Source: Alloprevotella sp. OH1205_COT-284 (GTDB taxonomy: Bacteria; Bacteroidota; Bacteroidia; Bacteroidales; Bacteroidaceae). From it: 64,000 nt of DNA. The notes under the pieces were generated by a model, which was not told where the DNA came from, did no database searches, and worked only from the letters and a program-made list of their open reading frames with translations. The DNA lies in assembly GCF_003859795.1 (NCBI RefSeq), contig NZ_RQYI01000006.1, positions 1 through 64,000 of the forward strand, written 5' to 3'. The position numbers were made by a program, and so were the translations under genes. Below, in pieces: positions 42,567-52,672 of the stretch (positions are counted from its first letter, which is position 1; every line of letters begins with the position of its first letter).

Positions 42567-44324
42567 ATGTCTAAAACGATGATACGATATTTTCAACACC
42601 GTTTCGCCCTTTCGGAAAAAGGGGCAAAAGACCTGATGCGCGGCATCGCCTACACCACGCTATTCAACCTTGCGCTGATGTTACCGCCTACTTATCTGTT
42701 TCTCTTTCTCACCGAATATCTGGACAAGAGCCGCACACCGCACTCGCCCGCGTTCTACCTGCTCTTGGCTATGGCGGTCATGGCGGTGATGTTCGTCGTG
42801 AGCCGATGGCAATACGACAGCACCTACACCACCGTCTATGACGAAAGCGCACACCGCCGCATCAGTGTGGCAGAAAAGCTGCGCCGATTGCCGTTGGCGT
42901 TCTTTGGCGAGCGCAACCTCTCCGACCTCACCTCTACCGTAATGGAGGACTGCACACACTTGGAACACACCTTCTCGCACGCTGTGCCACAGCTCTTTGC
43001 CTCGGCACTGAGCATGTCGCTCGTTGCCGTCGGCCTCTTCGCCTACGATTGGCGGTTGGCCATCGCCGTGTTTTGGGTGGTTCCCGCAGCGGTGGGGACG
43101 CTGATCTTGGCAAGGCACAAAATAAACCGCGCCTTTGCACGGCTCTATACCGTGAAACGTGGCGTCACGGAACAGATACAAGAGGGCTTGGAGTGCATTC
43201 AGGAAATCAAATCTTACTGCGGAGAGGAAGACTACAACCGCCGTTTCGACCGCCGACTCACACATTTGGAGCAAGAACTTTTCAGCAACGACCTTTGGGG
43301 AGGAGTCTTCGTAAACCTTTCCGCCGCATTGCTCAAACTCGGCATACCTACGGTTATTCTCGTGGGGGCGTGGCTCTTGGAACGCGGCGAACTGTCGGCG
43401 TTTGTCTATATGGCCTTCCTGCTCATCACGGCAATGGTCTACTATCCCATTCAGGAAGTGTGCAACAACATCGCCGTGCTCACGTTTCTCGACGTGCGCA
43501 TCAATCGAATGAAAGAGATTGAAGCCATGCCAACCCAAGAAGGGCGAACGGAGGTGGTGTTGAAAAACTACAACATCGAGTTTCGCAACGTGTCCTTCGC
43601 CTACGAGGAAGGCAAACAAGTGTTGCACAACGTGTCTTTCATCGCCCGACAAGGCGAAGTGACGGCACTCGTGGGGGCTTCGGGAGGAGGAAAAACAACA
43701 ACCGCCAAACTTGCCGCCCGATTTTGGGACGCCGACAGCGGAGAAATATTGCTCGGAGGCGAGCCTTTGTCTTCCATTGATTCCGAATACCTCTTGCACC
43801 ACTACGCCGTGGTGTTCCAAGACGTGTTGCTTTTCAATGCCTCCATTGCCGACAATATCCGCATAGGAAAACGCGATGCCACCGACGAAGAGGTGCGCAG
43901 GGTGGCTCGGTTGGCGCAGTGCGAAGAGTTCATCAACCGCATGCCACAAGGCTACGACACGCTCATCGGCGAAAACGGCGAAACTCTATCGGGAGGAGAG
44001 CGGCAGCGCATTTCCATAGCCCGCGCCCTCTTGAAAGACGCGCCCATCATTCTCCTCGACGAAGCCACCGCCAGCCTCGACGCTGAAAACGAGACACGCA
44101 TACAAGCCGCCCTATCCGAACTGGTGCGCCAAAAGACGGTCATCATCATAGCCCACCGCATGCGAACCGTGCGCCATGCCGACAAGATTGTAGTTTTCAG
44201 CGGCGGCACCGTGAAAGAGCAAGGCACTCCCGAAGCACTCATGGCACAAGGCGGCGAGTTTGCCAAAATGGTGCTGTTGCAGCAAGAGGGAGTGGAAAAC
44301 CGGCACTCGGATGTAGGAATTTAG
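42567..44324 (+). CDS. ABC transporter half-subunit (permease plus ATPase), second of pair
   Basis: The 585-residue exporter-fold protein has six membrane segments (AYTTLFNLALMLPPTYLFLF, FYLLLAMAVMAVMFVVSRWQ, LSMSLVAVGLFAYDWRLAIA and others) and an ATPase domain. Walker A is GASGGGKT, the signature LSGGERQR, Walker B IILLDEATAS, and the switch histidine lies in IAHRMRT. It pairs with the preceding half-transporter 60 bp upstream. Both ATPase domains look catalytically complete. The RND-family gene follows after 23 bp, so all are likely read as one transcript. Substrate unknown; hydrophobic molecules or siderophore-like compounds are typical of related pairs. Confidence 0.93.
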   Translation: MSKTMIRYFQHRFALSEKGAKDLMRGIAYTTLFNLALMLPPTYLFLFLTEYLDKSRTPHSPAFYLLLAMAVMAVMFVVSRWQYDSTYTTVYDESAHRRISVAEKLRRLPLAFFGERNLSDLTSTVMEDCTHLEHTFSHAVPQLFASALSMSLVAVGLFAYDWRLAIAVFWVVPAAVGTLILARHKINRAFARLYTVKRGVTEQIQEGLECIQEIKSYCGEEDYNRRFDRRLTHLEQELFSNDLWGGVFVNLSAALLKLGIPTVILVGAWLLERGELSAFVYMAFLLITAMVYYPIQEVCNNIAVLTFLDVRINRMKEIEAMPTQEGRTEVVLKNYNIEFRNVSFAYEEGKQVLHNVSFIARQGEVTALVGASGGGKTTTAKLAARFWDADSGEILLGGEPLSSIDSEYLLHHYAVVFQDVLLFNASIADNIRIGKRDATDEEVRRVARLAQCEEFINRMPQGYDTLIGENGETLSGGERQRISIARALLKDAPIILLDEATASLDAENETRIQAALSELVRQKTVIIIAHRMRTVRHADKIVVFSGGTVKEQGTPEALMAQGGEFAKMVLLQQEGVENRHSDVGI

Positions 44325-44347
44325 TTTTTAGAAAAAACAGAAATACA

Positions 44348-46732
44348 ATGAAAATTGAAAAAATCAATCACACCTTCGGACGATTGGCCGGGTGGATCGT
44401 GTGCCATCGCCTTGTCGTTGCAGGAATGTTCATCCTCTTGGTCGCCTTCTCTTTCATTGGCACAAAGAGAATGGTGATGAAAACTTCCTTCGATGACTAT
44501 TTCGTGAACGACGACCCGATGCTACTCAAAACCAACGAGTTCCAATCCATATTCGGCAACGACTATTATGTGGCGGTGCTGGTAAGGAACAAAGAACTTT
44601 TTTCCCACCGCAGTCTGACGCTCATTCGTGATCTCAGCAACGAATTGAAAGACAGCCTGTCGTATGCCGACAAACTCACTTCTGTTACCGATCTCGAATT
44701 TGCTGTGGGGACGGAAGAGGGGATGACTATCGAGCAGATAGTGCCGGAGGAGATACCCACCGACTCTGCCTCGCTTGCCGCCATCAAACGGAAGGCATAC
44801 AACAAACCCTATGTAGCCAAGAAACTCGTTTCACAGGATGCCACTATGACATGGATTATGGTGAAGCTCCGCCCTTTTCCCGAAGACAGTGTGTGGAAGA
44901 AAACGAGCGACATCGGTCCCGACATGCTCACAGGCAAGGAAGTCGGACATATCATCGGCAAAGCTAAATATGCAGAACTATCGCCCAATGCTGCCGGAAT
45001 GCCCTACTTGGCGTATGAGAAGTTTGTTTATCTCAAAGGCGAGTTAGGACGACTCTTCTTTTTCGCTTTCATCGTCTCAATCATGGTGATGCTCCTTGTT
45101 ACACGTTCCCTACGTGGCGTAGCAGCCCCTTTGTTCACTTCCATTTTTGCCCTTATCATCGGCTTCGGCGTTATCGGCTGGTCGGGCATCTATATTGATA
45201 TGAGTACGGCAATGATAGCCGTCATCCTCACCTTTGCCTGCTCCATAGCTTACAACATTCATCTCTACAACTTTTTCAAAACACGGTTTGTGGAGACGGG
45301 ACGACGCAAGGATTCCATTATAGAGTCGGTGAGCGAGACAGGCTGGGGGGTGTTGCTTTCGGGGCTGACAACCGTGGCGGCAATGATGACTTTTCTCTCT
45401 ATGCAGATTGTGCCGATGCGTGCCATTGGCATCAACACCTCGCTCTGTCTGCTGGCCGTACTCATCACCTGTCTTTTCATCACGCCCATTGTTCTGTCGA
45501 TAGGCAAGGACAGAAAGCCGGCCACCGATATGAAGAAGAGTGTGGAGGGCTGCATCGGGCATTGTTTTGAGCGGTTTGGAAATAGGATTATGCACCGTCA
45601 CCGTGCAGTGATGCTTGTTTCGATAGCCGTCACCATTTTTTGTGGTGTGGGGCTCTTCTTCATCGAACCTGCATTCGACATAGAAAAGACCATGGGGCGT
45701 AAAATTCCCTATGTGAAACGTTTCCTCGATCTCTGCGAAACGGAATTGGGATCGATGTACGCCTACGACCTGATGATTACCCTACCTAACGAGAACGATG
45801 CCAAAAAGCCAGAGAACCTGCAAAAGCTTGATCGGCTTGCCGAGATTGCCGGTAGCTATAAACTCACCAAGCGGCATAATTCCATAACCGACATTATAAA
45901 AGACATGAATTGCACACTAAACGGTAACGACGCGCAATTCTACACCATTCCCAAGGAGGCCGATATGGTGGCGCAACTGCTCCTGCTCTATGAGAACGCA
46001 GGAGGAACAGAGTCGGAATACTGGTTGGATTACGATTATCGGCGGTTGCGTTTGCAGTTGGAGCTGAAAAGCTATAACTCCCTCCAAGCAGAACAAGAAA
46101 TGGAAGCCTTGCAGATGGAGGCACGGAGGCTTTTCCCCAAGGCGCAAGTTGCTGTGGTGGGCAACATCCCACAGTTCACCGTAATGCAGCAGTATGTGGA
46201 GCGAGGGCAGATGTGGTCGATGCTTCTGTCGGTATTGGTTATCGGTGTTATCCTCGTACTCATCTTCGGCAATTGGAAAGTGGGTCTGGTAGGGATGATA
46301 CCCAACATCGCCCCTGCCATCATCGTGGGCGGTATAATGGGATGGCTGGACTATCCGCTCGATATGATGACTGCCTCGCTCATACCCATGGTCCTGGGCA
46401 TTGCCGTCGATGACACCATTCACTTCATCAACCACAGTCACGTGGCTTTCCACCGATATGGCGGCTATCGCAAAGCTATCAGCCTTACCTTCCGTGTAGA
46501 AGGATTGGCTCTCGTGATGTCCACCGTCATCATTTCGGCTACATTTGCCGGTTTTATCCTCTCCGATGCCACGCAGATGCGCCACTGGGGCTTGCTCGCT
46601 GTGGCCGGTATGGTGTCGGCGTTGTTGGCAGACCTTTTTCTCACTCCCATCCTTTTCAGGTATCTCCGTGTGTTCGGTAAAGAGTATGATCATACGGATA
46701 AAGAAAACATGAACAACAAAAACAAGCATTGA
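44348..46732 (+). CDS. RND superfamily (MMPL-type) inner-membrane exporter
   Basis: The 794-residue protein has the two-fold RND topology: one membrane helix near the start (LVVAGMFILLVAFSFIGT), a periplasmic loop, five helices (LFFFAFIVSIMVMLLVTRSL to LLAVLITCLFITPIVLSIG), then the same pattern again (HRAVMLVSIAVTIFCGVGLF, second loop, MLLSVLVIGVILVLIFGNWK to LLADLFLTPILFRYL). This is the MMPL/HpnN-like branch, known for moving lipids and hopanoids rather than drugs. No membrane-fusion protein is encoded nearby, so it probably hands cargo to the LolA-like periplasmic protein encoded 4 bp downstream. The proton motive force would drive it. Confidence 0.92.
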   Translation: MKIEKINHTFGRLAGWIVCHRLVVAGMFILLVAFSFIGTKRMVMKTSFDDYFVNDDPMLLKTNEFQSIFGNDYYVAVLVRNKELFSHRSLTLIRDLSNELKDSLSYADKLTSVTDLEFAVGTEEGMTIEQIVPEEIPTDSASLAAIKRKAYNKPYVAKKLVSQDATMTWIMVKLRPFPEDSVWKKTSDIGPDMLTGKEVGHIIGKAKYAELSPNAAGMPYLAYEKFVYLKGELGRLFFFAFIVSIMVMLLVTRSLRGVAAPLFTSIFALIIGFGVIGWSGIYIDMSTAMIAVILTFACSIAYNIHLYNFFKTRFVETGRRKDSIIESVSETGWGVLLSGLTTVAAMMTFLSMQIVPMRAIGINTSLCLLAVLITCLFITPIVLSIGKDRKPATDMKKSVEGCIGHCFERFGNRIMHRHRAVMLVSIAVTIFCGVGLFFIEPAFDIEKTMGRKIPYVKRFLDLCETELGSMYAYDLMITLPNENDAKKPENLQKLDRLAEIAGSYKLTKRHNSITDIIKDMNCTLNGNDAQFYTIPKEADMVAQLLLLYENAGGTESEYWLDYDYRRLRLQLELKSYNSLQAEQEMEALQMEARRLFPKAQVAVVGNIPQFTVMQQYVERGQMWSMLLSVLVIGVILVLIFGNWKVGLVGMIPNIAPAIIVGGIMGWLDYPLDMMTASLIPMVLGIAVDDTIHFINHSHVAFHRYGGYRKAISLTFRVEGLALVMSTVIISATFAGFILSDATQMRHWGLLAVAGMVSALLADLFLTPILFRYLRVFGKEYDHTDKENMNNKNKH

Positions 46733-46736
46733 CAAG

Positions 46737-47516
46737 ATGAAAACAAAACATTTTATACTCGCTATCATCGTTCTCTTTACGGTGTGTGGCGCACAGGCAG
46801 CAGAGCTGTCGGGCAGAGACATCATGCAGAAAGTGAAGAACCGCGCGGATGGCGACACGCGCTATGCCGCCATCGAGATGACACTCATTCAGAAGAGCGG
46901 ACACAAGCGCATTCGAAAGCTAGAATCGTGGGCAATGGACGTGGGAAGAGACACGAAAAAAATCATGTTTTTTACCTACCCGGGAGATGTGAAAGGTACG
47001 GGTTTCCTCACGTGGGATTACGATCATGCGAGCCATGTGGACGACAAATGGCTCTATCTGCCTGCGATGAAAAAAACACGCCGCATCAGCGGGAAGTCGT
47101 CTAAGACCGATTATTTCATGGGGAGCGACTTCACTTACGACGATATGAGTACACGCAGCGTGGACGAGGAGACACACACCTTCGTGCGTGAGGAGATGGT
47201 GGGCGAGCATAAATGTTGGTTGGTGGAATCCACTCCCAAAGGCAAGGATGAGATTTACTCACGTCGCCTGACGTGGATAAGGCAAGACTGTCTGATGGCG
47301 GTCAAGGCCGAGTATTACGATAAGCTCAACAAGCTCCACCGCCGTCTCACCATCTCCGGCATAGAAAAGGTGCAGGGCTTTTGGAGTATGCATCACATGC
47401 AGATGGAAAACGTGCAGACCGGACACAAGACCATCATCAAAATGAGTGGACAGAAGTTTAACGTGAAAATATCGCCCAATCTCTTCACGGTGGCGAAACT
47501 CGAAAAAGGACTTTGA
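46737..47516 (+). CDS. LolA-like outer-membrane lipoprotein-sorting family protein
   Basis: The 259-residue protein has signal peptide MKTKHFILAIIVLFTVCGAQ, so it is periplasmic. The mature part is the COG2834/LolA_like fold: LSGRDIMQKVKNRADGDTRY (about 23-42), GHKRIRKLESWAMDVGRD, MFFTYPGDVKGTGFLTWDYD, KWLYLPAMKKTRRIS and FMGSDFTYDDMS. The protein is longer than true LolA and belongs to the group encoded beside RND exporters. It likely ferries a lipid-like cargo through the periplasm from the RND pump to the outer-membrane protein encoded 1 bp downstream. Spacing of 4 bp and 1 bp suggests tight translational coupling. Confidence 0.92.
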   Translation: MKTKHFILAIIVLFTVCGAQAAELSGRDIMQKVKNRADGDTRYAAIEMTLIQKSGHKRIRKLESWAMDVGRDTKKIMFFTYPGDVKGTGFLTWDYDHASHVDDKWLYLPAMKKTRRISGKSSKTDYFMGSDFTYDDMSTRSVDEETHTFVREEMVGEHKCWLVESTPKGKDEIYSRRLTWIRQDCLMAVKAEYYDKLNKLHRRLTISGIEKVQGFWSMHHMQMENVQTGHKTIIKMSGQKFNVKISPNLFTVAKLEKGL

Positions 47517-47517
47517 T

Positions 47518-48834
47518 ATGAAAACATTGCGATTATGTTTGCTTATACCCTTGCTCGTGCCGATGGGAGCGGTGCAGGCAAGGGAACAAGCCGACACCCT
47601 TTTGGTGAACGAGACGGTCACGGAAAAAAACAGTATTTTTTCGAATATCTTTGAAGAAGAAGAGGACAATACTCTGCAAACACGGGTGAAAGGCTTCTTG
47701 GACACCTATCATGCTCTCCGCACGAGCGGAGGCCACTGGATGGCTTCGAGAACTCGGGCGCGAGGAGAACTGATGCTCGAAAAAGGAGCGTCATCCTTCT
47801 TCGTTTCACTCAATGCCACCCACAACGGTATTTTGAAAGAGCGCACGGGTATTGAACTTCGAGAGGCCTATCTCTCCTACGCAAAGAGCAACTGGGACAT
47901 GCGTGTGGGAAGACAGATCGTGGTGTGGGGAGTGGCAGATGCACTGCGCCTGACCGACTGCATCTCGCCGTTCGATTACACCGAGTTTCTCGCACAAGAC
48001 TACGACGACATTCGTATGCCGGTCAATGCCTTGCGCGCAAAATATGCTTTAAAGGCACTAACCTTCGAGGCGGTATGCACACCGGTGGCTGACTTTTTTG
48101 TCCTGCCCACCGACGCGCGCAATCCGTGGGCGATGCGTCTGCCCGTGACACCCTCGGATTACACCTTCGATCTAGAAAGCAGGAAACCCGAGAAACGATT
48201 GAAAAATATCGAATATGGCGGTCGGATAACGGCCAATCTCAGAGGCGCAGACTTCTCGGTGAGTGCGCTCAGAACGTGGAACAAGATACCTGCGCTCGCT
48301 TTGTCGCTCTCGCCCGATGGGAGGCGGCTTTCGGGCACAGGAATATATCGCCGTATGACGATGCTTGGGGCAGACTGCTCGCTGCCCATCGGTCAGTTTG
48401 TGTTGCGTGCAGAGACCGCGGCTTATCTAAGAGAGACGCAGAGTGCAAATTGGGGCAGTGAAGTGGCCAGGCGAGATGTCGTCCATACCCTTTTGGGCAT
48501 GGACTGGTATCCGGGAAACGATTGGAACATCAGTGCGCAATACAGCCATAAATACGTATCGGGCAATCTCGCCATGCTAAATATCTATCGCAACACCGGA
48601 CTTGCCACGGCGAGAATAACCAAAGATCTCTTGCGCAGCACCCTGAAACTCTCCACCTTTGCCTATATTGACGTGGCTGACGGCGACATCTTCAATCGTT
48701 TTTCTGCCACATACAACCTTAATGATCAAATCGAACTCACCGCAGGCTACGACTACTTCCATTCCCAAAGAGGTATGTTTGCCATGTACAGCCAAAATTC
48801 CGAAATATGGGTGAAGATGAAGTATAGTTTTTAA
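47518..48834 (+). CDS. Outer-membrane beta-barrel protein (DUF1302-like partner of RND/LolA-like system)
   Basis: The 438-residue protein has signal peptide MKTLRLCLLIPLLVPMGAVQ and a mature region of alternating amphipathic strands ending in VKMKYSF, the terminal Phe expected for BAM-assembled barrels. Motifs such as LQTRVKGFLDTYHALRTSGG, ELREAYLSYAKSNWDMRVGR and QIVVWGVADALRLTDCISPF recall DUF1302-type porin-like proteins usually encoded with an RND exporter and a LolA/DUF1329-type protein. It is the last gene of the cassette and would be the outer-membrane acceptor or exit. The assignment to DUF1302 is by resemblance, not by search. Confidence 0.8.
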   Translation: MKTLRLCLLIPLLVPMGAVQAREQADTLLVNETVTEKNSIFSNIFEEEEDNTLQTRVKGFLDTYHALRTSGGHWMASRTRARGELMLEKGASSFFVSLNATHNGILKERTGIELREAYLSYAKSNWDMRVGRQIVVWGVADALRLTDCISPFDYTEFLAQDYDDIRMPVNALRAKYALKALTFEAVCTPVADFFVLPTDARNPWAMRLPVTPSDYTFDLESRKPEKRLKNIEYGGRITANLRGADFSVSALRTWNKIPALALSLSPDGRRLSGTGIYRRMTMLGADCSLPIGQFVLRAETAAYLRETQSANWGSEVARRDVVHTLLGMDWYPGNDWNISAQYSHKYVSGNLAMLNIYRNTGLATARITKDLLRSTLKLSTFAYIDVADGDIFNRFSATYNLNDQIELTAGYDYFHSQRGMFAMYSQNSEIWVKMKYSF

Positions 48835-49311
48835 AAAGACAAAAAACAACCAGTTATAGAAACCATCACAAGCCCTCTCAATACAGCCAAACCAAGTCAC
48901 ACATCTACCTAATAATCAAATTCAACATTTGGATGGATGTATGTTTTTCCACAGTCTCTTATGTTTGATACTCTCGCAGACAACCTCCAAAAACCTTCTA
49001 AGTAAAACTTATCCCGATCTCAAAGGAAGTCTTTCCCAACACTCAATCTATGGTGGTGCGCCGTCCGATTCGGCTCGACGGCGGACAGCGGACGGCATCG
49101 AAAAGAGGGTAAAGCACGTTCACGGGGGAACGAATATTCATCATTTCCGCAAAAGAGATGACGACACGGCCAACCGCATTTTTCACCCTGAGAAAAGCAA
49201 AAACAGCCTAAAAGCAATATTTACATTACAATTAGGACATTTAATTTGTCGGAATGAAAATAAATCTTTATTTTTACCCCCGAAATTCCCTTATTAACTA
49301 ATTTCAAAACT
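48835..49311. other. Intergenic region upstream of the sialidase gene
   Basis: The 477 bp hold no credible gene. AAAATAAA-TC-TTTATTTT at 49257-49274 is a near-perfect palindrome 37 bp before the sialidase ATG and may be an operator. No clean TAnnTTTG box is present. Confidence 0.5.
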
Positions 49312-52300
49312 ATGAAACGAGATTTTTACCGTCTTTTTCTGACGGCAGCCTTGGCGCTGTCGGGGTGGGCAACGACTGTGGCACAAAACACGGAAGTTGC
49401 CGTAAACAAAAGTTCCGGGTCGTGGACTGCCACCAACCCGGCAGGAACATGGGCGCGAACGTGGACATCCACACAAGACTCCCCCACCGTCACACTCTCT
49501 TGCACAAGCAATAACATGGATTACTACGACGGAGAAAACATCCGGGTCTTCACCGGCAATGCCTCCGCCAACTTTGCAAGCACCTATACCCTCTCTGTCA
49601 GCGTAGGGTATGAAATCGTAGGCTACAAATTCGACTTCACCTCCGACCAAGATGGAAAAACCATCGTTGTGACCCCATCCGGCAAAGCCTCCGTAAGCAA
49701 TTCCAGCAGCACAACGCCGGCCAACATCAGTGTGACCGATATACACCAGACTTCGATCACGTTCAACGTCAAAGAGGAGCAACAGAAAGTCCATGGCTTT
49801 GCTCGTACCCAAAATTTCGTGGTCACCGTGGCCAAAAACGATGCACAACTCAACAAGTATCTATTCATCACCAACCCGGGCGAAATTCCCTACCGCATTC
49901 CGGCCATGGCCTGCACCCCATCGGGAAAGCTCTTGGCATTTAGCGACTATCGGCCCTGTCGCAGCGACATCGGCTATGGCGAAGTAGACATACAGCTCCG
50001 CATCTCATCCGATAATGGCAAGACATGGGGCAAGGCCGCGACCATCGCCGACGGCACGGGCAACGTAAACGCCTTAGACTGCGGATTTGGCGACGCTGCC
50101 GTTGTGGCCGATCGCGAAAGCGAACAAGTGTTGATGCTCTGCGTGGCCGGAAAAACGCCCTATGGTCAAGCCAACTATTTCGAGGGACGTCCCAACCCGA
50201 TGGTGCGCTTCGTCAGCGAAGACGGCGGACAAAACTGGGGCACCTACACCGATCTCACCGAACAGGTGTACAGCATGTTCAAAACTGCTCCCGGCGTGGG
50301 TATCAAAAGCCTCTTTGTCGGTTCGGGCAAACTCTGTCAAAGCACCACCATCAAGAAAGGCACTCACTATCGTATTTACGCACCCCTCTGCGCTCGCGAC
50401 GGCGGCAACCGAGTGATCTTCTCCGACGACTTCGGCCTGACGTGGAAAGCCCTCGGCGGTGTCGAAGCACGCCCCGTTCCCGCCGGCGACGAACCCAAAT
50501 GCGAAGAGTTGCCCGACGGACGCATTTTGATTTCGAGCCGCGCAAACGGCGGACGCCTCTTCAACATCTTCACCTACTCCGATGAAACAACCGGCGCAGG
50601 CACTTGGAGCAATGCCGTCATGTCGGGTGCGAGCAACAACGGCACCGTGGCACAAAGCAATGCTTGTAACGGCGAAATCATGATTCTTCCCGTCAAGCGC
50701 AACGCCGACCAAAAACAAATGTACCTCGCACTCCAAAGCGTGCCTTTCGGCCCCGGACGCACCAACGTGGGCATCCATTTCAAAGCCCTCGAAAGCATTG
50801 CCGACTACATCACGCCGACCGCTTTTGCCGCAAACTGGACGGGTCACAAACAAATCTCCCAACTCAGCTCGGCATACAGCACGATGATACTCCAAAAAGA
50901 CAACAAAATTGCCTTCTTCTATGAAGAAAGCACTTTCGGAGCCGACTACACCAACGTCTATCAGGCCTTCACCCTCGAAGAAATCACCGACGATGCCTTC
51001 TCCTACGACCCCACTGTGCCCAAACCCAACGACGACGATCAAGCCATCTCTGCCGCCGATCTCCAACGCGCAGAACGTCTACTCTCCTTCAAAGGTCTTG
51101 GCTACCCCGCTGCCGACGCCCCTTCGCGTACACAGCTGATCGAGATCATCAACTCACCGGCCACTCATACCAAGGCACAACTCATGACTGCCATCGAAAA
51201 TCTCCTCGGAGAAACAAAGATCGAAATGCCTCAAAACGGTACGAGCTACACCTTCACTTTTGTCGGCAAAGACAAACAATACTATCTGATCTACACGGGT
51301 AGCGATATCGCTCTCGGCGAACGCAATGCCGACGACATTCCCGCACAAGGACGCTTCACGGCACACACCACTGCCGACGGCCGATTTTTCTTTACCACTG
51401 CCGACGGAAAACACCTTTGCAACCATTCCAAGCGCGCAGGCGTAACATGGTTGGAGAATGAAAGCACCACCGGATTTACGGACACTTTCGACCCCGCCAT
51501 GTCTCCCCTCACGCTCGAAAAAGCCCCTCTCGGCACCAACATGACAAACGGCACGCTCGAAGACCTCTACGGACACTTCGTCATACGCTCCATGCGCGGC
51601 ATCAACAAAAACACCTCCGCAGCAGAAGACGGCTATTGGATCGTCAATACCGAAAACCTTGACTACGACGGTGCCGGAACTCCCTATTGGAAAGACAATT
51701 TCTCTTCCGTCATCCGTTTGGAACAAGCAAAACTCTCGCTCGGCGAACTCATCACCTCTCTCGACAAAATCGAGAACAATAAAGCCTATGTTCTCCACAA
51801 TCCTCACTTCAACGCTTATGCCATAAAAAAAGAAGGAGAAAATAACGTTTGGGTAGCCGAAATGCAAGGCGATTCCGATCACCCTCTCAATAATCCCGAA
51901 TTTGCCAAGCCTCTCGACATTCTATCTCCTTTGAGCAGCTGGCAAATCATCAAGACCGACAACGGCGATTTCTATCTCTACAACATCGGTGCGAAACAGT
52001 TTGCCCAAACACCCGACAACATCAGCGCCTGCACTTTCACCGACGAACAAACTCCCATCCACGTCGTTCAACGTTCTTTGGGTTTTGCTTTCAACACCGG
52101 TTCCAATGCCCTAACCTACTTCTGCGCCGCCCCTCAGCTTGCTCAGTCTCCCATTGCCGTTTGGGCAGCCGACGATGCCGGCTCGAAATGGGTACTCTAT
52201 GAAAATCCCAATATCGCTGCCGATGCAGAAGTGTTGAAAAACATCACCGCCCTCCCTCAATCAGTTCCTACTCCCACGCTCGCTCCAAAGGGTATCTATA

Positions 52301-52392
52301 ATTTGGCCGGACGCTTACTGCCGGAAGTTGATCCCACCCGCCTGCCACAAGGCATCTACATCATCAACGGTCGCAAACGCGTGGTGAAATAA
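49312..52392 (+). CDS. Secreted exo-alpha-sialidase (GH33)
   Basis: The 1026-residue enzyme releases terminal sialic acids from host glycans. Signal peptide (about 1-25), an N-terminal beta-sandwich (about 30-175), then the six-bladed propeller (about 185-560). Visible landmarks are the RIP motif (Arg195 in PYRIPAMA), FSDYR with acid/base candidate Asp212, Asp-boxes SSDNGKTWG (232-240), SEDGGQNWG (302-310) and SDDFGLTWK (371-379), [15 protein letters not shown], and Tyr522 with the FFYEES segment. Residues about 570-1000 form additional beta-rich, probably glycan-binding modules. The end (YNLAGRLL...GIYIINGRK) matches the sorting-like motif of two other secreted proteins here. No sialic acid catabolic or transport genes are adjacent. 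The equivalent gene in relatives is called nanH. Confidence 0.94.
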   Translation: MKRDFYRLFLTAALALSGWATTVAQNTEVAVNKSSGSWTATNPAGTWARTWTSTQDSPTVTLSCTSNNMDYYDGENIRVFTGNASANFASTYTLSVSVGYEIVGYKFDFTSDQDGKTIVVTPSGKASVSNSSSTTPANISVTDIHQTSITFNVKEEQQKVHGFARTQNFVVTVAKNDAQLNKYLFITNPGEIPYRIPAMACTPSGKLLAFSDYRPCRSDIGYGEVDIQLRISSDNGKTWGKAATIADGTGNVNALDCGFGDAAVVADRESEQVLMLCVAGKTPYGQANYFEGRPNPMVRFVSEDGGQNWGTYTDLTEQVYSMFKTAPGVGIKSLFVGSGKLCQSTTIKKGTHYRIYAPLCARDGGNRVIFSDDFGLTWKALGGVEARPVPAGDEPKCEELPDGRILISSRANGGRLFNIFTYSDETTGAGTWSNAVMSGASNNGTVAQSNACNGEIMILPVKRNADQKQMYLALQSVPFGPGRTNVGIHFKALESIADYITPTAFAANWTGHKQISQLSSAYSTMILQKDNKIAFFYEESTFGADYTNVYQAFTLEEITDDAFSYDPTVPKPNDDDQAISAADLQRAERLLSFKGLGYPAADAPSRTQLIEIINSPATHTKAQLMTAIENLLGETKIEMPQNGTSYTFTFVGKDKQYYLIYTGSDIALGERNADDIPAQGRFTAHTTADGRFFFTTADGKHLCNHSKRAGVTWLENESTTGFTDTFDPAMSPLTLEKAPLGTNMTNGTLEDLYGHFVIRSMRGINKNTSAAEDGYWIVNTENLDYDGAGTPYWKDNFSSVIRLEQAKLSLGELITSLDKIENNKAYVLHNPHFNAYAIKKEGENNVWVAEMQGDSDHPLNNPEFAKPLDILSPLSSWQIIKTDNGDFYLYNIGAKQFAQTPDNISACTFTDEQTPIHVVQRSLGFAFNTGSNALTYFCAAPQLAQSPIAVWAADDAGSKWVLYENPNIAADAEVLKNITALPQSVPTPTLAPKGIYNLAGRLLPEVDPTRLPQGIYIINGRKRVVK

Positions 52393-52443
52393 TCTTTCGG
52401 CCGTGTCGGCAGCTCCTTTTACACGCCGACCGCCTCTCTTTGT

Positions 52444-52480
52444 ACAACGCGAAAGCAGCTTCACGCCGCTTTCGCGTTGT
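52444..52480 (+). terminator. Hairpin after the sialidase gene
   Basis: ACAACGCGAAAGC (52444-52456) pairs with GCTTTCGCGTTGT (52468-52480). The T tract is weak. Confidence 0.65.
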
Positions 52481-52589
52481 CGTCTTCGGAACATCATCGG
52501 AAAAGATGACTTTTCTTTGCATTACTCCGAACTATTTGCGCATAAAGCCCAAAAACATCGCAAAATTTGGCATTCCCCTCCTTTTATCG

Positions 52590-52597
52590 TATTTTTG
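52590..52597 (+). promoter_or_regulatory. sufB promoter -7 box TATTTTTG
   Basis: TTTG (52566-52569), a 20-bp spacer and TATTTTTG match the consensus. The ATG at 52673 follows a leader of about 70 nt. Confidence 0.75.
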
Positions 52598-52672
52598 CAG
52601 ACACTTGTCGTGCGCGCCATTTTCAGAAAGCCCACGCCTCACCTCCTATCCACACAACAACACAAAAGCCCC

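Noticed and set aside
48929-49297. 122-codon frame upstream of the sialidase
   Set aside because: Composition looks non-coding and there is no promoter box or recognisable domain.
49312-52392. A sialic acid utilisation operon around the sialidase
   Set aside because: Neighbours are an export cassette and sufB; no lyase, epimerase, kinase or transporter for sialic acid is adjacent.
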